NCBI GenBank assembly: GCA_963402885.1
Contig: OY727096.1
Span: 2,604,001 to 2,668,000, forward strand
DNA length: 64,000 nucleotides
Direction of reading: 5' to 3'
DNA from: Antedon bifida
Lineage: Eukaryota; Echinodermata; Crinoidea; Comatulida; Antedonidae
In this document: in pieces, positions 24,201 through 28,495 of the stretch
Layout of the letters: every line of letters starts with the position of its first letter
Numbering within the stretch: the first letter of the stretch is position 1
Notes under the pieces: model-generated
Told to the model about the DNA's origin: nothing
The model's database searches: none
What the model saw: the letters and a program-made list of their open reading frames with translations, nothing else
Program-made: the position numbers and the translations under genes

Positions 24201-26228
24201 TTTTTTTACATCATTTATTCCCCATTTCGATTACGACATTAAGAGTAAAACTTAAAGCATTACACAATTACAGATTGGCTCTAATGTACTCTATTTTTTA
24301 GTGAAAGAACAAAAAATTTTTTAAAAAAAACACACAACACACACGTAAATGTTCTTTAACAAAATAAGACTGTATTAAAAAAAGAAAATATCATCTTTAA
24401 CAAAATAAGACTGTATTAAGAAAACAAACAAAAAAAGAAAACATCATCATGTAAAATATCATTTAAGCTGGCTGCATCTACCATTAGTTTCATATTATTA
24501 TAACCAGGAATAAGCAAGACTAGATAGCCTTGGAAAGACTGAGAGTACTCTCATTCTTTCCAAGTAAAAACTGAGTGAGAAAGACAACGCTTTACAGTAT
24601 CTTAAAATATAGTAGACTTATCTATTTGTGCTATGCCTATTTATGTAAATATTCTATACCTTTTCTGATGACAGATTATTATTGCAGAAAGCAGGTATCG
24701 TAACAGGTATCGTTACAATAAAATATGTGTTATTACCAAGAAAATGTGTGTATCCTAAATGTAACATTGCTATTATTAGGTCTATCAAGCTCATTCAATT
24801 CAAAATTGTGAAACTTTGTCATGTACATCAAATAGTCTAGTAAGGCGTGGCAGCTCCAACGTTGTACCAATTCCAATCCGACAGTGTGCAATTTTGATGT
24901 CTTTTAAGACTCACTGAAATGTTTTTCTTTTTCAGCAAGTTTTCCATTTATCTAGACCCTAACAATTGTTCCCTTTCCTATGTTTTACTTCAATGTACAG
25001 CGCTTTGAGAGCCTGCTTATACGCTATTTATATCATTACTATTATGTATTATTTGGCCTAGGCCTGATAAGTTAAGCCACTAATAAAGATGTGAAAACAA
25101 AGAAAATGAAAATGAATCTTACCATTGAAATCTCGGTAAGCATTTAAAGACTGATCGGCACTGTATTTTCCTACATATCTATAAAAACAAAAAATTATTT
25201 CATAGGATTTCAGTTTAGCAATAGTAAAACAAATTATCGTTGAGGTAAATCAAGTAAACACCTTGATAAGAAACTCAACCAGAAGTAACTACAGTATCAT
25301 GCTAATTACTTCCTCATTTACATACAACATGTCCTATATAAATACTCTCCTGTATATAAGTACTCTAGGCGTTGTTTTCTGTTCTGATGATGAGAATATA
25401 GTTTCTCGAAACATGTCAAGATATTTTAAGCAGTTTGAATATTTATTAAATGCCTCACAATTGTGATTTTAATTCGAAAGTTTGGTGGAATCATACACAG
25501 TAACAACTGTCATTAGGATCTACAGTACTTCGTAGAATGATTTTACTACAGCTGCTCAGTGAAGAGGTGGAACCACTCTATGCTACTTGACTGGTTTCAG
25601 ACATGAATTCACACGATTCCCAGTGCTGTATCTCAGATTAACATTATTTTGAATATGTACACTAACATGTATTAATTTAAAGTATATACGTTCAGATTAA
25701 GTTGCCTAATTCCACAGAAAAATGATATGTACTGTACTAGTATTTATTGTAGAAAAAGTGGAAATCGTGTTGATAAAATTACTCAAATTTCATTTCAGTA
25801 AGGTAGAAATAAAATTATCTTTAGTATTTTTTTTATAACATAAAAAAAGATGCCGCTTAAGAAAATCTGACTTTTAAAAATATGACTAAAAAGTATTATT
25901 ATGGACGGAAATAATAATTTTTAAATAAAAAAAACAGCATAAATTTTCTACAATTCAGAATTCGATACAAAGTCAAAAAACATGAAAGTATGGATCTAAC
26001 GTGTCAGGAATATTCAATTAAAGCAACAATGAATATTGATAATAATTAAAATACCCGACAATAGATAAATAATCTTTTAGATACTACTATTCCTTAAGAG
26101 AGTAACCAAAATAATTCTTGAAAGTTTAAATTGAAAATAAATTATATTTCATACCTTGAAGTTTCACCAATGGACGCGCAATAAATAATGGCGAAGATGA
26201 ATGTGACTGATTTGATGATGGAGGCCAT
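1..26228 (-). CDS. Gene A: gel-forming-mucin-like gene, 28 exons visible, 3' end outside the window
   Basis: Predicted secreted mucin-type glycoprotein; about 3,006 residues are visible and the gene runs off the left edge in phase 1. The ATG at 26228 has A at -3 and G at +4 and opens a signal peptide. Domain order by approximate residue: signal 1-20, VWD1 68-248, Methyltransf_FA 249-391, C8 392-499, TIL 500-593, VWD2 594-746, C8 747-858, TIL and TIL 859-1033, VWD3 1050-1213, C8 1213-1308, TIL plus Thr-rich 1309-1567, WxxW 1568-1700, WxxW plus Thr-rich 1701-2667, VWD4 2668-2807, C8 2808-2928, TIL 2929-2989, Pro/Thr linker. The order resembles MUC2/MUC5-type mucins, with an unusual Methyltransf_FA insertion. 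A cystine-knot exon is expected just beyond base 1, by analogy with gene B. All splice phases close. Confidence 0.92.
440..490 (-). CDS. Gene A exon 28: Pro/Thr linker
   Basis: A 51-nt phase 1-1 exon reading V-T-P-P-P-T-T-P-P-P-T-T-N-P-C-P-E, with acceptor TTCAG and donor GTAAGC. It occupies the same place as the 45-nt linker before the cystine knot in gene B (28814-28858). This suggests that the next exon, left of the window, is the CTCK. It is the last exon I can support before the edge. Confidence 0.7.
491..792. other. Gene A intron 27, no further feature
   Basis: AT-rich intron of 302 bp with no repeat family or open frame that I recognise. Confidence 0.6.
793..975 (-). CDS. Gene A exon 27: TIL-like Cys-rich domain after C8-4
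   Basis: A 183-nt phase 1-1 exon with about ten cysteines (C-P-D-G-L-V-Y, C-N-C-P, C-P-L-D, C-F-C-P-E-G). This is the trypsin-inhibitor-like spacing that normally follows a C8 domain. It completes the fourth VWD-C8-TIL assembly of gene A. Confidence 0.85.
1110..1472 (-). CDS. Gene A exon 26: end of VWD4 plus C8-4
   Basis: A 363-nt exon. It starts with the end of the VWD signature (GLCNNKTEDDF across the junction). It then encodes a C8 domain with C-G-N-M, F-Q-S-C-H, Y-F-K-T-C, C-A-E-G and ends at W-R-S-D-D-F-C before donor GTAAGT. Here VWD end and C8 share one exon, whereas in assemblies 1 and 2 C8 is split over two. Confidence 0.9.
1473..1879. other. Gene A intron 25
   Basis: 407 bp of AT-rich sequence. 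A 76-codon plus-strand open frame at 1587-1817 has no family signal and no splice context, so I treat it as chance. Confidence 0.55.
1880..2646 (-). CDS. Gene A exons 24-25: VWD4
   Basis: Exon 24 (2420-2646, 227 nt) opens a von Willebrand D domain with C-N-G-Y-G-D-P-H-Y-F-T-F-D-G and N-C-T-Y-I-L. Exon 25 (1880-2072, 193 nt) continues it with a hydrophobic beta-rich stretch to N-T-E-G-L-C. The phase 0 junction between the exons sits where VWD2 and VWD3 are also interrupted. The fourth VWD lies after the glycosylated region, as in MUC2/MUC5-type mucins. Gene B has no counterpart. Confidence 0.9.
2785..5685 (-). CDS. Gene A exon 23: second WxxW domain and giant Thr-rich region
   Basis: Single 2,901-nt exon, phase 1-1. 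The first ~110 residues are a WxxW mucin Cys domain starting C-W-S-D-W-M-N-D-E-N-G with conserved downstream cysteines. About 850 Thr/Ser/Pro/Glu-rich residues follow, with recurring blocks such as EEPTTPESTT, KTTKESTTVQPTTEL and GTVVVTYESSTAAESTT. The blocks form longer modules of a few hundred bases, repeated four to five times with exchanges. Dense threonine is the expected substrate for mucin-type O-glycosylation. The exon ends S-L-P-I-P-D-R-T before donor GTAAGT at 2784. Confidence 0.93.
5709..7139 (-). mobile_element. 5'-truncated LINE: RT C-terminal fragment plus 3' UTR, interrupted
   Basis: Lies in gene A intron 22. The minus-strand frame 7139-6666 encodes the C-terminal part of a non-LTR retrotransposon ORF2, with motifs L-Q-K-K-A-I-R-I, H-N-Y-N-T-R-N-S and S-I-K-S-T-G-P-I-L-W-N-S-F. 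The 3' UTR continues to a short AATTG-type tandem tail near 5709-5730 containing the phrase GGCTTAAAGCCC-like (AAGCCCTCTGGGCTT). A separate element is inserted at about 5873-6459. Confidence 0.75.
5873..6459 (+). mobile_element. tRNA-headed repetitive element inserted in the LINE
   Basis: Begins near GTACTCCGAGAGTACAAACC and ends CCTCCTTGGCGGAGGTAATAA. It includes a tRNA-like stretch at about 6023-6086 with an A-box-like TGGTGTAATGG and B-box GGTTCAAGTCC, a T-tract, two related CTTTGACC-type blocks and a CA microsatellite. Near-copies of TTCAAAA(A)GTA flank it at 5862-5872 and 6460-6469, consistent with a target-site duplication. I read it as a SINE-like insertion, not a functional tRNA gene: no proper acceptor stem is visible. 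Confidence 0.6.
7605..8003 (-). CDS. Gene A exon 22: first WxxW domain with short Thr linker
   Basis: A 399-nt phase 1-1 exon. It starts C-W-T-D-W-F-N-D-E-G-P-G-D and includes C-E-N-P, I-E-C-T, V-E-C-R, L-T-C-L, V-C-Y-D-Y and F-S-C-P-C, the cysteine pattern of the mucin WxxW (Cys) domain. About 35 Thr/Pro-rich residues follow. The W-x-x-W motif is a known C-mannosylation site in vertebrate mucins; modification here is inferred. Same module and phase as the 16 exons of gene B. Confidence 0.92.
8162..8938 (-). CDS. Gene A exon 21: TIL domain of third assembly plus first Thr-rich region
   Basis: A 777-nt phase 1-1 exon. About 70 residues of Cys-rich TIL sequence (C-E-G-C-F, C-V-S-I-C-D-S-C, C-V-E-G-C-K-C-P-D-G) lead straight into about 185 residues of Thr/Ser/Pro repeats (TTAEPTTSVTT, TTKESTTKESTT types). 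It joins the N-terminal VWD part to the O-glycosylated part. It ends K-C-V-P-Q-P-T-K before donor GTAGGT. Confidence 0.9.
9097..9382 (-). CDS. Gene A exon 20: C8-3
   Basis: A 286-nt exon (phase 0 to 1) carrying a complete C8 domain: R-K-C-S-I-I, F-K-E-C-H-N-L-V, Y-Y-T-K-C-M-Y-D-A-C-G-C, C-E-C-L-C-I-A-I-A-A-Y-A-Q-A-C and W-R-S-Q-E-L-C. Gene B has the same single-exon C8 at 50287-50575 (289 nt), with nearly the same Cys-rich core. Confidence 0.92.
9383..9801. other. Gene A intron 19
   Basis: 419 bp, AT-rich. I see no repeat family or coding signal. Confidence 0.55.
9802..11302 (-). CDS. Gene A exons 17-19: VWD3
   Basis: Exon 17 (11105-11302, 198 nt) has C-V-A-W-G-D-P-H-Y-E-T-F-D-G and C-E-Y-I-L. 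Exon 18 (10321-10505, 185 nt) has T-D-I-G-V-T-L-V-W-D, the central VWD beta strands. Exon 19 (9802-9909, 108 nt) has L-G-G-L-C-G-T-Y-N-G-N-Q-E-D-D-F, the CGLC-type signature linked to multimer formation in VWF and mucins. Exon lengths match gene B exons 12-14 (204/185/105). Confidence 0.93.
9958..10240 (-). mobile_element. tRNA-derived SINE, copy 1
   Basis: Minus-strand tRNA-like head with box B GGTTCAAGTCC, then a body that includes TACAACCCCACTCC and AAGCATCTTGTGTAT, then an A-rich tail of AAATAA units. The body recurs at 50995-51199 and 52955-53115. Lies in gene A intron 18. Confidence 0.75.
10750..11040 (-). mobile_element. Degenerate LINE 3'-end fragment
   Basis: Minus-strand translation shows the LINE ORF2 C-terminal phrase L-S-H-L-H-W-L-P-V-N-E-R-I-K, then Y-G-T-A-P-H-Y-L-N-K-L. 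It is interrupted by a stop and by frame drift. It resembles the fragment at 21940-22330. Lies in gene A intron 17. Confidence 0.55.
11360..11514. mobile_element. MITE family C, copy 1
   Basis: About 155 bp with inverted ends built on GGTTC-T-ACTAGAG ... CTCTAGTGGGAA and internal CGCAACGCAAG / CGTTGCGTTACGTCC. Related copies are at 13013-13210, 54938-55083, 57277-57570 and 61285-61443. Confidence 0.65.
11829..11878 (-). CDS. Gene A exon 16: short Cys-rich connector before VWD3
   Basis: A 50-nt exon, phase 2 to 1, reading L-Q-C-N-G-T-S-W-L-P-L-T-D-H-D-C-P. An exon of 47-50 nt in the same phase precedes VWD2 in gene A and both VWDs in gene B. This supports it despite its length. Confidence 0.85.
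13013..13210. mobile_element. MITE family C, copy 2
   Basis: Inverted ends GGTTCCCACTAGAACG and CGCTAGTGGGAAC, with internal CGTAACGCAGTGACG and TTGCGTTACGTCGCG. Confidence 0.65.
13359..13682. mobile_element. MITE family B, copy 1
   Basis: About 320 bp with ends AAAGATATATTGTCCCC and GGGAGACAATACATCTT and a largely self-complementary interior (GACATTAAAATGGC versus GCCATTTTAATGTC types). Other copies are at 29494-29823, 45692-46021, 55431-55911 and 62026-62342. Confidence 0.7.
13770..15091 (-). CDS. Gene A exons 14-15: paired TIL domains of assembly 2
   Basis: Exon 14 (14851-15091, 241 nt) encodes a TIL domain with E-C-G-A-S-C-Y-S-S-C, C-V-Q-G-C-S-C-P-D-G-M-V and C-S-C-Q-M-D-G. Exon 15 (13770-14051, 282 nt) starts with a VWC-like C-T-C-F-G-G and carries a second TIL with C-P-E-C-V-K-T-C-like spacing, C-L-E-G-C-K-C-K-D-G-Y-V and C-P-C-H-H-A-G. 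Gene B exons 9-10 (238 and 288 nt) have the same arrangement and phases. Confidence 0.92.
14052..14850. other. Gene A intron 14
   Basis: About 800 bp. A 91-codon minus-strand open frame (14283-14558) has no mucin domain and no in-phase splice sites; I do not call it. Confidence 0.5.
15174..15294. mobile_element. MITE family A, copy 1 (truncated)
   Basis: Starts at the family end (TTTACACTATCAAACTTTAT), includes CTACCATATTTGGGCACATC, and lacks the far terminal repeat. Confidence 0.75.
15425..16488 (-). CDS. Gene A exons 12-13: C8-2
   Basis: Exon 12 (16321-16488, 168 nt) has W-K-V-Y-G-T-C-P, H-P-C-D-L-F and I-Q-C-Q-K-L. Exon 13 (15425-15592, 168 nt) has A-C-H-D-V-V-D-P-A-P-Y-Y-D-N-C, C-N-C-K-S-G-G-L-C-E-C, Y-S-L-D-C and L-N-W-R-D. 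Both exons have the exact length of gene B exons 7-8. The intron between them carries a tandem duplication that copies the start of exon 13. Confidence 0.92.
15561..16100. repeat. Tandem duplication of intron sequence and the 5' end of exon 13
   Basis: About 167-bp units. The exon-13 acceptor and its first ~30 coding bases (15561-15600) recur at 15729-15767 with a few changes. The block CTATATCCTGAAACTTGTC...AATATCACACGTAGGCGCGCAT recurs at about 15685, 15855 and 16010. The copied acceptor is intact, so a cryptic splice site may exist. Confidence 0.8.
16511..16687. mobile_element. MITE family A, copy 2
   Basis: Ends AAGCTCTGTATACACTAT and TTAATGGTGTAGACTT. The internal 21-bp unit CACTACCATATTTGGGCATAT is expanded to about three copies. 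Confidence 0.8.
16754..17624 (-). CDS. Gene A exons 10-11: VWD2
   Basis: Exon 10 (17311-17624, 314 nt) opens A-K-C-W-A-S-G-D-P-H-Y-R-T-F-D-N-K and includes C-S-Y-V-M-V-Q-D-C and W-T-F-D-G-K-P. Exon 11 (16754-16898, 145 nt) contains V-F-W-D-G-M-K and K-T-C-G-L-C-G-T-Y-T-N-K-Q-N-D-D-F, the CGLC signature. Gene B exons 5-6 are 326 and 145 nt with the same phases. Confidence 0.93.
16973..17127. mobile_element. MITE family A, copy 3
   Basis: Complete copy with inverted ends AACTCTGTCTACACTATCAA and TTGATAGTGTAGACGGAGCT, flanked by TA on both sides. Confidence 0.82.
17664..17950. repeat. 117-bp tandem repeat containing a copied VWD2 exon fragment
   Basis: Units start at 17664, 17781 and 17898 with AAGACTTGGCTGGTTAGCC. 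Two full units contain about 60 bases (TATCACCTGACTTCCCGTCA onward) that match exon 10 at about 17368-17437 with a small internal deletion. The fragment is in intron 9, beside its source exon. Confidence 0.85.
18015..18820 (-). CDS. Gene A exons 8-9: TIL-1 and short connector
   Basis: Exon 8 (18589-18820, 232 nt) has V-C-T-N-G-T-V-Y-D-S-C-G-G-S-C, C-L-D-G-C-H-C-P-E-G-Q and G-C-P-C-E-Y-N-N. Exon 9 (18015-18064, 50 nt) reads C-T-C-K-G-G-L-W-T-D-C-T-D-N-I-C-G. Together they form the TIL plus VWC-like tail ending assembly 1. They pair with gene B exons 3-4 (238 and 47 nt). Confidence 0.92.
18065..18588. other. Gene A intron 8
   Basis: 524 bp with no repeat family or exon that I can recognise. 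Confidence 0.55.
19073..19528 (-). CDS. Gene A exons 6-7: C8-1
   Basis: Exon 6 (19362-19528, 167 nt) encodes C-T-V-A-P-P-P-P, R-C-T-E-A-Q and V-T-C-N-Q-L with C-H-S at the end. Exon 7 (19073-19229, 157 nt) has V-Y-A-C-E-E-D-L-C-S-C, D-C-P-C-G-Q-F-E-A-Y-A-L-E-C and L-S-W-R-S-D-D-L-C. This C8 is separated from its VWD by the Methyltransf_FA exon. Gene B has no functional counterpart. Confidence 0.9.
19761..20189 (-). CDS. Gene A exon 5: Methyltransf_FA (farnesoic acid O-methyltransferase-like) domain
   Basis: A 429-nt phase 1-1 exon encoding 143 residues between VWD1 and C8-1. The core reads D-P-M-Y-E-I-V-I-G-G, N-D-T-R-S-E-I-K-R-C, F-W-I-K-F-E-N-G-R-I-S-V-G and P-L-S-I-R-Y-L-G-Y-S-T-A, ending I-G-I-F-R-F-C. 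These are the hallmarks of the family named after a crustacean farnesoic acid O-methyltransferase. In animal extracellular proteins this domain is more likely a binding module than an enzyme; that is inference. The symmetric phase fits insertion by exon shuffling. The donor is GTAAGT at 19760. Confidence 0.85.
20190..20848. other. Gene A intron 4
   Basis: 659 bp. Open frames of about 75 codons on both strands near 20483-20732 overlap each other and show no family signal. I see no repeat. Confidence 0.5.
20849..21391 (-). CDS. Gene A exon 4: VWD1
   Basis: A 543-nt phase 1-1 exon carries the whole first VWD domain: G-T-C-S-T-W-G-Q-S-H-Y-N-T-F-D-G, C-E-Y-I-L-V-S-D-C, F-N-L-V-W-D-G-A-E-Y and N-T-C-G-L-C-G-I-Y-N-D-D. 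It then runs to Y-D-F-G-Q-S-W-Q, the usual link to C8. VWD2-4 are split by introns and this one is not, so it was gained or lost as a unit. Gene B lacks it. Confidence 0.94.
21655..21726 (-). CDS. Gene A exon 3: N-terminal linker
   Basis: A 72-nt phase 1-1 exon, Pro/Leu-rich (R-A-A-Q-P-I-P-R-L-P-P-L-P-A-T-G-S). It precedes VWD1. No domain. Confidence 0.8.
21940..22330 (-). mobile_element. 5'-truncated LINE 3' end
   Basis: Continuous minus-strand frame with L-H-W-L-P-I-D-S-R-I-K-Y-K-I-L, P-P-T-Y-L-L-D-L-L, then S-F-M-F-S-A-A-S-L-W-N-S-L-P and F-K-K-E-L-K-T-H-L-F before a stop. A short tail ending in ATT repeats follows. This is the C-terminal end of a non-LTR retrotransposon ORF2. Lies in the long gene A intron 2. 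Confidence 0.8.
24529..24564. repeat. 36-bp near-perfect palindrome
   Basis: Arms CTTGGAAAGA..GAGAGT and ACTCTC..TCTTTCCAAG, with one mismatched position pair. It could form a hairpin or be a small element remnant. Function unknown. Confidence 0.7.
25123..25178 (-). CDS. Gene A exon 2: N-terminal linker
   Basis: A 56-nt exon, phase 2 to 1, reading Y-V-G-K-Y-S-A-D-Q-S-L-N-A-Y-R-D-F-N after the signal peptide. Acceptor TTATAG, donor GTAAGA. Confidence 0.8.
26155..26228 (-). CDS. Gene A exon 1: start codon and signal peptide
   Basis: A 74-nt coding exon. M-A-S-I-I-K-S-V-T-F-I-F-A-I-I-Y-C-A-S-I-G is a typical signal peptide (basic residue, hydrophobic core, small residues). ATG context is ATAATGG. 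Donor GTATGA at 26154-26149. Confidence 0.9.
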
Positions 26229-26298
26229 TATGGCTCTAGAACCCTAAGCTCAACACCGGATCTTCTCTTTCACAAGTTTTCCACTCTGTACAAGTACT

Positions 26299-26306
26299 CA
26301 TATATA
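26299..26306 (-). promoter_or_regulatory. Candidate TATA box of gene A
   Basis: TATATATG on the minus strand about 71 bases upstream of the ATG. It would place a start site near 26272 and a short 5' leader. AT-rich context lowers certainty. Confidence 0.45.
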
Positions 26307-27630
26307 CACTGTATATCACGCAAAACTGAGTACGTTCCTGTCTCTCGTCTAGTTTTACAATGTGGAAAATCGGGATTACACCTTTTAGTGTATACGACGG
26401 GTAACACAAGGGTCAACTACATATCCTCCCCATAAATCAGAAAAGATTACGATTATCTTGTTCATACAGACATTGGTTTGTTTGATGTGAGATAATGACA
26501 GACTAGAGGTACATGCCTAACCTGAACCTCTCCATACAATACAAACAACTCAACGTATCGACCCAATATCAGACGTTTCCATGTTAAAATATCACAAGCT
26601 TCCATAGTATCAAGGCCCAGAGAAACATTTCTGAAAAAGCAACACTAGATAGCAGGCATTGGATCTAAGAATTTTTAAAGCAAAGATGTAGAAATGCGAA
26701 GCTTTCTAGAAAAACTCTATTGTATGCCTGCTGCTGTATTATTTTGTTATTTAACATTAATGAGTAGTTTGGAAGAATATTAAAATTACGTCAGAAGTAA
26801 GGTGTAGACTTTTTCTGATTTGCTAACCCCAAACATTTTTTGTTCTGGAAACTATGAAACTTAAAATATAAGTAAAATACCACTTTCTTTAAGATGACAT
26901 TTGATTCTTATTGACAGATGCTGCAGTCCTATAAAGCCATCATCCTTCATTAAAAATTTCAAATTCATTTCAATTCGCTTTAACTGTATTCTGTGTCTTG
27001 TATGTGTAAACTGACTTTGGGTCAACCGGCTCCACTACAGTGATTATTAAATGAAATGATGAATTCACAATTTGACTAAAATGGATTTCTATAAAAGTAA
27101 CATATTAAACCTTGCTGAAATTCGCCAATCTTGGTTAAATTGGTGTTAAAAATATTGTTAAATTAAGACATATAATATGCCTACTAATGTCAAAATGTAG
27201 TTAATTTCTAAAAGTTAACATTCGATAGTGATGTTTGGTTGACGTTTCTTTTAGGCTGTGTTCTTTGAAACTTTTGGAATCAAAGAAACCTGAAAAATAT
27301 GCGCAATTGCAAAACAACAAGCTTATCGGTTGTTACTAAGCCAACAATCAAAACACGGAAAGTAAACATACACCGCAATTAATTAGGTTTTTAGAGCCGG
27401 TGATGATATCAGAGACCCAACCCACACACTATTCTAGCTCTTATAAGCTCAATATAACTGAAAGTTCTATCAACCACAAACAGTATATTAAACATTGTGA
27501 AAACGAACAAGTTTAGTTCAACTTCTGAATCTGATAAATCTATTATCCATGATCTTGTTTTTTTAATAAATGTAATGAAACTAAGAAAACAACCATTAAA
27601 AAACAAAACAGTTTTTAAAAAGGTTCCACA

Positions 27631-27636
27631 TTTATT
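27631..27636 (-). terminator. Candidate poly(A) signal of gene B
   Basis: AATAAA on the minus strand, about 550 bases after the stop codon. It is the clearest canonical hexamer that I noticed, but others could be used. Confidence 0.3.
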
Positions 27637-28187
27637 TTAACTTAATAAAACACACAATTATTATTGGACTTTTTTTTTAGTAAATCAACACACATTATCT
27701 CATTATCAATCTTATAATTGAACCTATGATTTAACAGAGGAGACAAACATTTTAGAAACGTCAGTAAGCAATATTTAACAGCAAAAACAGCGTGCTTAAT
27801 AACTAGTATGCCTATGTTCACATAATCATAACGTTAGACATTGTCTCAATCTTGTACAGCCTCAATAAATAATAGCCAAACTTTCGTTTTTGTTGTTAAA
27901 CTTTGGGTTCACTTTCTCAATATCAGTTAACTTTAATGTATGCCCTATGATGGCGAAATAGGAAAAAATGAGAAATAAGAGAGCAGTGTTTTTATGTAAC
28001 AAATTATTTCTTCATCATAAATCATTTAAAATGATATATACACAGAAAACAAACATAACAGACAATTTTTGTAATTATAGCACATTTAAAAATAAAATTA
28101 CAAAACATTGCCAAATTCAGATCCCTTCGGGAATCTATGGTTTCTATCTAAAATAATTGCTGAAGTTGATTAATTATTTCTGAGTTT

Positions 28188-28495
28188 TTAATCTTGAAAT
28201 GAACAATCCCGGTTTTGTTCACAAACACAACTATCGAACACTTCAACATTGATTTCCTTGACAGCACCACTAGCGTCGCATTGAACAGGAATCATTTTTC
28301 TAACGGGTTCAAACGGTCTACAACATCCGCATGTTTGTGAACGCGATGCCATCATGTTTTCGACCATTCCATTTGTTGCTGATCGTGACGCGCATTTACC
28401 GCTGCATTCATCAACAGAAAATGTTGCATTGCACACTGATCCATCATCAAACTGTACGTTGTGTACTTTCTCAACTCGACGGTGGCGACAATTTC
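28188..28495 (-). CDS. Gene B exon 37: C-terminal cystine knot (CTCK) and stop
   Basis: A 308-nt final exon. G-N-C-R-H-R-R-V, C-N-A-T-F-S-V-D-E-C-S-G-K-C, Q-T-C-G-C-C-R-P, V-Q-C-D-A-S-G and C-V-C-E match the CTCK pattern of mucins, VWF and norrin. It ends C-S-F-Q-D then TAA. In mucins and VWF this domain forms the first disulphide-linked dimers in the ER; the same role is inferred here. Confidence 0.94.

Larger units (their letters stand above)
21727..25122. other. Gene A intron 2, long
   Basis: 3.4 kb. It contains a CT microsatellite at about 21878-21895, the LINE end at 21940-22330 and a 36-bp palindrome at 24529-24564. The rest is AT-rich sequence without a feature that I recognise. Confidence 0.6.
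26229..28187. other. Intergenic region between gene B and gene A
   Basis: About 1.96 kb, AT-rich, with no open frame that I support. It must hold the 3' UTR of gene B and the promoter of gene A. A minus-strand AATAAA lies at 27631-27636. Confidence 0.65.
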